From positions 1-10,021 of the forward strand of contig CALQNE010000118.1 of assembly GCA_943331855.1 (NCBI GenBank): a DNA stretch of 10,021 bases. The letters are read 5' to 3'. Made by a program: the position numbers and the translations under genes. Shown piece by piece: positions 6,683 through 10,021 of the stretch. The stretch's first letter is position 1; every line of letters starts with the position of its first letter. The notes under the pieces are model-generated. The model searched no databases, was not told the DNA's origin, and saw only the letters and a program-made list of their open reading frames with translations. This stretch comes from Bordetella parapertussis. Lineage in GTDB: Bacteria; Pseudomonadota; Gammaproteobacteria; Burkholderiales; Burkholderiaceae_B.

Positions 6683-7513
6683 ATGATGACAAACACGACA
6701 AATAAAAAAGACCTGCGTATTGCGATTGCGGGCCTGGGTGCAATTGGAAAATCAATTGCGAGTACGCTGGCTAAGGGTGGTGTGCCTGGCGTGGTGTTGA
6801 CTGCCGTTTCGGCTAAAAATCACGACAAGGCTCAGCAGTTTGTTGCAACGCTCGGGATCCCGGTCAAAGTGTTGTCTCTGGCTCAGCTTGAGCCCGAGGC
6901 AGATCTGGTCATTGAATGTGCACCTGCTGCACTCTTACCCGAAATTGCTGCGCCTTTTTTAAAAGTACAAAAACAAGTCATTGTGTTGTCGGTTGGCGCG
7001 CTATTGTTTAATCAGAACCTGATTGACATGGCCCAACAAGAAGGCGGGATCATTCACGTCCCGACCGGCGCCTTGATTGGTCTGGATGCAATGATTGCAG
7101 CGGCGGAAGGTAAGATTCACTCGGTCAGGATGGTCACACGCAAACCGCCGAACGGTTTATCAGGCGCCCCCCATCTGATTGAGAACAATATTAGCGTTGA
7201 AGGCTTGACCGAGCCTAAAAAAGTCTTCGAAGGCAATGCGCGTGCAGCGGCCAAAGGTTTTCCGGCCAATTTGAATGTGGTGGTGGCCTTGGCGTTATCC
7301 GGGATTGGACCGGAGAATACCTTTCTTGAAATTTGGGCGGACCCATCGGTTGTGCGTAATACGCACAGCATTGTGGTGGATTCGGATTCGGCAAAATTCA
7401 CCATGACGATGGAAAACATCCCATCCGAAAACCCCAAAACAGGCCGCATTGTCGCCCAGAGCGTGATCGCTTTGCTACGTAAGATGCAAGCCAGTTTTAA
7501 AGTTGGAACCTGA
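6683..7513 (+). CDS. L-aspartate dehydrogenase family protein (NadX/DUF108-like), 276 aa
   Basis: Cytoplasmic NAD(P)-dependent dehydrogenase of the L-aspartate dehydrogenase family, which interconverts aspartate and iminoaspartate (oxaloacetate plus ammonia after hydrolysis). The N-terminal Rossmann fold has GLGAIG (17-22), and ECAP lies at 78-81. The catalytic domain carries VPTGALIGLDA (126-136), TRKPP (152-156), FPANLNVVVALALSGIGP (193-210), NTH (226-228, with a His conserved in the family) and NPKTGRIVAQSVIALLR (250-266). These blocks and the length are typical and complete. Start: tandem ATGs at 6683 and 6686; the ribosome site is weak, consistent with reinitiation from the gene 5 bases upstream. 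NadA/NadC partners are absent, and it sits instead behind a periplasmic receptor. A catabolic role on an imported amino or imino acid is therefore more likely than NAD synthesis. The true substrate may not be aspartate. Confidence 0.9.
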   Translation: MMTNTTNKKDLRIAIAGLGAIGKSIASTLAKGGVPGVVLTAVSAKNHDKAQQFVATLGIPVKVLSLAQLEPEADLVIECAPAALLPEIAAPFLKVQKQVIVLSVGALLFNQNLIDMAQQEGGIIHVPTGALIGLDAMIAAAEGKIHSVRMVTRKPPNGLSGAPHLIENNISVEGLTEPKKVFEGNARAAAKGFPANLNVVVALALSGIGPENTFLEIWADPSVVRNTHSIVVDSDSAKFTMTMENIPSENPKTGRIVAQSVIALLRKMQASFKVGT

Positions 7514-7526
7514 TCTGGTTGCTCTT

Positions 7527-8414
7527 TCAGGCAGCTTGGGCGATTGCACGCTTGCGCGGCAAGTCTAAAGTCGTGACGCGGGTCAGTTCGCGCTTGTAAG
7601 TTTTGTCGTCGAAGGGACGGGCCCGGTGCATGGTGGTCCGATTATCCCAAATGACCAAATCGCCTAAGGCCCACTCGTGGTAGTGCAAATATTGGGGGCG
7701 TGTGGCGTGCTCGATTAAGTCCCGCAATAACAAGCGCCCTTCAGGGACGGGCCACTCAATGACCCGTTCAGCATGCGAGGCCAGATAAAGCGATTTACGG
7801 GGTGAGCCCGCGATCACACGTACCAGTGGGTGGGTCGCGCCCAGTAATTTGGCTTTTTCTTCTGGTGAAAAGTCAAAGCCCATGGTGTGACGTGAATACG
7901 CAATTGAGTGGTGTACGTGCAGGTCGGCAATAAGGGCCTTTGTTGCGTCATCCAAGGCATCGTAAGCGGCTCGCATGTCTGCAAACTCTGTATCCGCCCG
8001 CACGGGAGGAATGTTGCGGGCATATAACATCGAGTAACGGCCAGAAGGATCTTCGAACGAGGCATCGGTATGCCAGATCCGGTTACTGATGCCGTTAATG
8101 CGGCGGCGGTCTTCAGCCCCTAAAATCGAGCCATCGTGGCCGACATTTGAAATATCGGTCAGCGCTTCGTTGCCAAAGCGGTTTTTAACCAAAACGGAAG
8201 AAGACGTTTTGGCGTGTAATTCTCCATCCAGGCGCTGCGCAAAATCGAGCTGATCTTGATTTGAGAACTGTTGACCTTTAAAGACCAAAACACCAAACTC
8301 GGTCATGCCTGCGCGCAGTTGTTCAAGGCTCGCTTCATCGTGCACCGTCCGCAAATCAAGCGGACTGACCTCGGCCATAAACGTGGGGTGCAGCTTTTTG
8401 AATGTTATGGTCAT
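7527..8414 (-). CDS. TfdA/TauD-type Fe(II)/2-oxoglutarate-dependent dioxygenase, 295 aa
   Basis: Cytoplasmic non-haem iron enzyme that couples 2-oxoglutarate decarboxylation to hydroxylation of a substrate. The facial triad is WHTD (His115, Asp117) and His263 in DNRTTMHRA. Thr142 in ADTEF and Arg275 in KRELTR fit the 2-oxoglutarate-binding positions. Across the length it resembles TfdA (2,4-dichlorophenoxyacetate dioxygenase) more than TauD: DISNVGHDG (87-95), RIWHTDASF (112-120), RYSMLYA (126-132), DTEFADMRAAYDAL (141-154) and GDLVIWDNR (251-259). Arg279 corresponds to the TfdA residue thought to hold the substrate carboxylate. Many such homologues act on aryloxy acids, sulfonates or other natural carboxylates, so 2,4-D should not be assumed. 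A GAGAGA ribosome site precedes the ATG. The 3' end is 13 bases from the convergent aspartate dehydrogenase gene, and the gene is divergent from the dehydrogenase at 8514. Confidence 0.92.
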   Translation of the reverse strand: MTITFKKLHPTFMAEVSPLDLRTVHDEASLEQLRAGMTEFGVLVFKGQQFSNQDQLDFAQRLDGELHAKTSSSVLVKNRFGNEALTDISNVGHDGSILGAEDRRRINGISNRIWHTDASFEDPSGRYSMLYARNIPPVRADTEFADMRAAYDALDDATKALIADLHVHHSIAYSRHTMGFDFSPEEKAKLLGATHPLVRVIAGSPRKSLYLASHAERVIEWPVPEGRLLLRDLIEHATRPQYLHYHEWALGDLVIWDNRTTMHRARPFDDKTYKRELTRVTTLDLPRKRAIAQAA

Positions 8415-8489
8415 GTTTTATGTCTCTCTGACTATTTTCTTTATTCTGAGTCGCTCGTGCGGTTCATACTCGGCATTCAATAGAATAAA

Positions 8490-8495
8490 TATACT
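8490..8495 (+). promoter_or_regulatory. Possible -10 element (TATACT) for the hydroxyacid dehydrogenase gene
   Basis: The 99-base region between the divergent dioxygenase and hydroxyacid dehydrogenase genes is AT-rich. TATACT at 8490-8495 matches five of six bases of a sigma70 -10 box and lies 18 bases before the ATG at 8514. No -35 box with proper spacing is evident, so activation by a regulator would be needed if it is real. Confidence 0.25.
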
Positions 8496-8513
8496 CCTTT
8501 AAGCGCAGCCAAC

Positions 8514-9509
8514 ATGACCACAAAACTAATTTTTTTGACCAATCCAATCCACCCCTTGGTACACGCAGAGATGCAAACCTTCGCCCAAGTGTCGGTGGCA
8601 GCGTCGACGCGTGATGAAGATCTGATCGCAGGCGCCCGCGAGGCCTCGATCGTGGTAGTACGTACACCAATTCCAACGGCCTTGTTTGAGCAGGCTCCAA
8701 ACTTGCTTGGGGTGATTCGGCATGGGGCAGGGGTGGATATGATCCCGATTGATGTTGCGACCAAACACGGCGTTGCAGTGGCAAATGCGCCGGGCACCAA
8801 TGCGGTGACTGTTGCTGAATTTGCGGTCGGTCAGATGTTGTCTTTGGCGCATAAAAATGCAATCGTGAATCAGCGCATGCGGGCGGGCGGTTGGACGAGT
8901 GCGCGCCCGTTGGCCGATCAAGGGATCGAACTGGCAGGTAAAAAGGTCGGCTTGGTAGGTTTGGGGGCGATTGGCCAGGCTGTTGCAAAAATGTGCCATT
9001 TTGGTTTTGGGATGAGCGTTTGTGGCTATCGACCCAGTGGGCGTGCCTCGTTGGACTTTATTGAAGTCACGTCGCTTGAGCAGGTGTTCGCTCAGTCTGA
9101 CTTCGTGGTTTTGGCGTGTCCATTGAATGACTCAACTAAGGGGCTTGTCAGCCGAAGTTTATTGGGCAAGTTAAAAACTACGGCCTATCTGATCAATGTC
9201 GCGCGCGGTGCTGTTGTTGATCAGCCGGCGCTTGTCGAGGCGTTGAGTGAACAGCGCCTGGCGGGGGCGGCACTTGATGTGTTTGTGCAACAGCCCTTGC
9301 CCCTCGAGTCAGCCTTATATGGAATGGAAAACGTACTACTCTCGCCGCATATGGCTGGTGTCACCGATGACAGTCTCAGGGCGATGGGCCGTTCGGTGGC
9401 GAATCAGACGAGACAGATTTTGAGCGGTCAATTGCCCGAGCATTTGGTGAATCGAGAGGCGGCGGCCCAGGTGCAGCAGCGCCTTGACAGTCAGTTACGT
9501 AAACAATAA
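8514..9509 (+). CDS. D-isomer-specific 2-hydroxyacid dehydrogenase, 331 aa, Gln at the catalytic Glu position
   Basis: NAD(P)-dependent enzyme that interconverts a 2-oxoacid and its D-2-hydroxyacid in the cytoplasm. The N-terminal catalytic segment contains IRHGAGVDMIPID (68-80) and the TVAEFAVGQMLSL stretch (99-111). The nucleotide-binding domain has VGLVGLGAIGQAVA (145-158) and the INVARGAVVD motif (227-236) with catalytic Arg231. The catalytic His279 lies in LLSPHMAG (275-282). Where the family normally has DVFxxEP, this protein has DVFVQQP (255-261), so Gln260 stands in for the Glu that assists His. The R-to-Q and Q-to-H spacings (29 and 19) fit the family exactly, and formate dehydrogenases of this superfamily also carry Gln there. 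The rest does not look like formate dehydrogenase. Glyoxylate, hydroxypyruvate or sulfolactate-type substrates are possible. No clear ribosome site precedes the ATG. Its last 19 bases overlap the opposite-strand gene ending at 9491. Confidence 0.92.
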   Translation: MTTKLIFLTNPIHPLVHAEMQTFAQVSVAASTRDEDLIAGAREASIVVVRTPIPTALFEQAPNLLGVIRHGAGVDMIPIDVATKHGVAVANAPGTNAVTVAEFAVGQMLSLAHKNAIVNQRMRAGGWTSARPLADQGIELAGKKVGLVGLGAIGQAVAKMCHFGFGMSVCGYRPSGRASLDFIEVTSLEQVFAQSDFVVLACPLNDSTKGLVSRSLLGKLKTTAYLINVARGAVVDQPALVEALSEQRLAGAALDVFVQQPLPLESALYGMENVLLSPHMAGVTDDSLRAMGRSVANQTRQILSGQLPEHLVNREAAAQVQQRLDSQLRKQ

Positions 9510-9871
9510 GCGCCGCTCGAGTGATAGCCTGAGGGGCAGCTACCGCTTTTAATGACCGCAGCTTTGGCGCTGTCGCTGCTCGCCAAGCAATAGTTACCAC
9601 TGCTGTGATAACCCGACGGGCACGAGCCGACGCCGGGCAAAGCAAACCGCGCGCTGCTAGAAGAGGGTGTGCAATAGTTGCCACTGCTGTGATAACCGCT
9701 CGGGCAGGAGCCCTGTTTTGTCAGTGGTTGGGCAACGGGCGCTTGTGCCCAAGCGCTGAGGCTCGTGAGGGCGACCAGGCTGCCAAGCGCCCAACGTGTG
9801 AGTCGAGTGGGAACGATGGTGGCGAAAGAGCTATTTTGAGTGGACATTTGAATGATCGGCGCGATCGACAT
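9491..9871 (-). CDS. Secreted Cys-repeat protein, three CPSGYHSSGxYC units, up to 126 aa
   Basis: Exported protein of unknown function. A signal peptide is visible within 9-43 (TRLTRW, hydrophobic LGSLVALTSLS, AWA) and is cut before QAPVAQ. The mature part is three repeats with an exact 28-residue period, at 54-67, 82-95 and 110-123. Each core is GSCPSGYHSSG, then N or A, then YC, and the cores are joined by Ser/Ala-rich linkers. Each core holds two Cys 11 residues apart, so a disulfide loop per repeat is likely after export. The upstream ATG (9869-9871) gives 126 aa, and the internal ATG at residue 9 gives 118 aa and a more usual signal peptide. Neither has a good ribosome site, because the AGGAG near 9875 lies on the other strand. 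The C-terminal residues are coded antisense to the end of the hydroxyacid dehydrogenase gene. I know similar short CPSGY repeats only as uncharacterised secreted proteins. Confidence 0.82.
   Translation of the reverse strand: MSIAPIIQMSTQNSSFATIVPTRLTRWALGSLVALTSLSAWAQAPVAQPLTKQGSCPSGYHSSGNYCTPSSSSARFALPGVGSCPSGYHSSGNYCLASSDSAKAAVIKSGSCPSGYHSSGAYCLRN
9503..9712. repeat. 84-bp-period direct repeat, three copies, within the Cys-repeat gene
   Basis: Copies begin at 9503, 9587 and 9671, exactly 84 bases apart. The copies at 9587-9613 and 9671-9697 differ at one base in 27, while the 9503 copy is clearly diverged at DNA level yet codes nearly the same peptide. The pattern points to a recent duplication of one unit and selection on the protein in the older one. 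Confidence 0.85.
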
Positions 9872-9887
9872 TGAAGGAGAAGCTTAA

Positions 9888-9915
9888 ATTACAGTAAAAG
9901 GCTGATTTGGTGCAA
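9888..9915 (-). promoter_or_regulatory. Possible sigma70 promoter for the Cys-repeat gene
   Basis: Read on the minus strand, TTGCAC (complement of 9910-9915) and TGTAAT (complement of 9888-9893) are separated by 16 bases. The -10 matches five of six consensus positions, while the -35 is weak. Transcription would begin only about 8-12 bases before the ATG at 9871, leaving a very short leader without a ribosome site. This would fit use of the internal ATG at 9847 or leaderless-like initiation. Confidence 0.35.
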
Positions 9916-9966
9916 TATAAGTTAAAGTTAGCCTAATGTGCGATTTCTTGCTCTAACGATGTGCAC

Positions 9967-9978
9967 TTTTGATCAAAA
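9967..9978. promoter_or_regulatory. 12-bp perfect palindrome TTTTGATCAAAA, possible operator
   Basis: TTTTGATCAAAA at 9967-9978 is its own reverse complement and lies in the AT-rich 150-base region at the right edge, about 95 bases upstream of the Cys-repeat gene start. It could be a binding site for a dimeric regulator serving that gene or one beyond the window. It lacks the 4-base centre of an FNR site. A chance AT-rich palindrome is also plausible. I see no gene in 9872-10021. Confidence 0.2.
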
Positions 9979-10021
9979 TGCTCAGTTTTTGCGCAGATGA
10001 TGCACAAGTCTTATGCGGATA

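Noticed and set aside
7507..7520. Inverted repeat AACCTGATCTGGTT between the convergent aspartate dehydrogenase and dioxygenase genes as a terminator.
   Set aside because: Only a 4-bp outer stem with mismatches inside and no T-run; too weak to call.
8464..8999. Long minus-strand open frames (up to 174 aa) opposite the hydroxyacid dehydrogenase.
   Set aside because: The plus-strand gene has all family motifs at proper spacing, while the antisense translations are Pro/Arg/Ser-rich shadows without a ribosome site or known motif.
8514..9509. Formate dehydrogenase, suggested by Gln at the catalytic Glu position.
   Set aside because: Apart from that residue the sequence and length resemble ordinary 2-hydroxyacid dehydrogenases, with no other formate dehydrogenase signature recognised.
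9605..9874. Plus-strand 89-aa frame opposite the Cys-repeat gene.
   Set aside because: The minus-strand product has a signal peptide and a conserved repeat whose DNA changes preserve the peptide; the plus-strand product is Arg/Ala-rich and fits a shadow frame.
9874..9879. AGGAG-type ribosome site near the Cys-repeat gene start.
   Set aside because: It is on the plus strand, opposite to the gene, and no plus-strand start follows at a suitable distance.

Overview
The window looks like a chromosomal stretch of a betaproteobacterium of the order Burkholderiales, possibly an Alcaligenaceae relative. The main reason is the presence of two Bug-type tripartite-tricarboxylate-transporter (TTT) receptors beside scattered catabolic enzymes, which is typical of that order. 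Base composition is moderate, roughly half G+C by eye. No rRNA, tRNA, CRISPR array, transposase or phage gene is visible. Taxonomy is inference from gene content only.

Left part (1-2460). A minus-strand lipoprotein with NHL/beta-propeller repeats runs off the left edge. It is followed by a 288-base divergent intergenic region, then a plus-strand pair: a protein of 197 aa that I do not recognise, and a class I SAM-dependent methyltransferase, coupled by an ATGA stop/start overlap.

Central part (2501-7513). A MmgE/PrpD-family protein is followed after 21 bases by a Bug receptor. A hairpin separates that receptor from a convergent small secreted Lys/Ala-rich protein. Next come a small membrane protein of uncertain start, a second and more divergent Bug receptor, and, 5 bases later, a protein of the L-aspartate dehydrogenase family. 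Neither Bug receptor has TctA/TctB-type membrane subunits nearby, so both are orphan receptors here.

Right part (7527-10021). A minus-strand TfdA/TauD-type Fe(II)/2-oxoglutarate dioxygenase is convergent with the aspartate dehydrogenase and divergent from a D-2-hydroxyacid dehydrogenase. The dehydrogenase overlaps, tail to tail by 19 bases, a secreted protein made of three exact 28-aa-period repeats with a CPSGYHSSG-x-YC core. The last 150 bases are AT-rich intergenic DNA.

Together, the MmgE/PrpD protein, two periplasmic carboxylate receptors, the aspartate dehydrogenase homologue, the dioxygenase and the 2-hydroxyacid dehydrogenase suggest capture and oxidation of small carboxylic or amino acids; the actual substrate cannot be read from the sequence. 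I see no clear new multi-gene system. The points most worth a second look are the Gln in place of the catalytic Glu in the hydroxyacid dehydrogenase, the altered ligand loops of the second Bug protein, the Cys-repeat secreted protein with its antisense 3' overlap, and the unrecognised 197-aa protein coupled to a methyltransferase.
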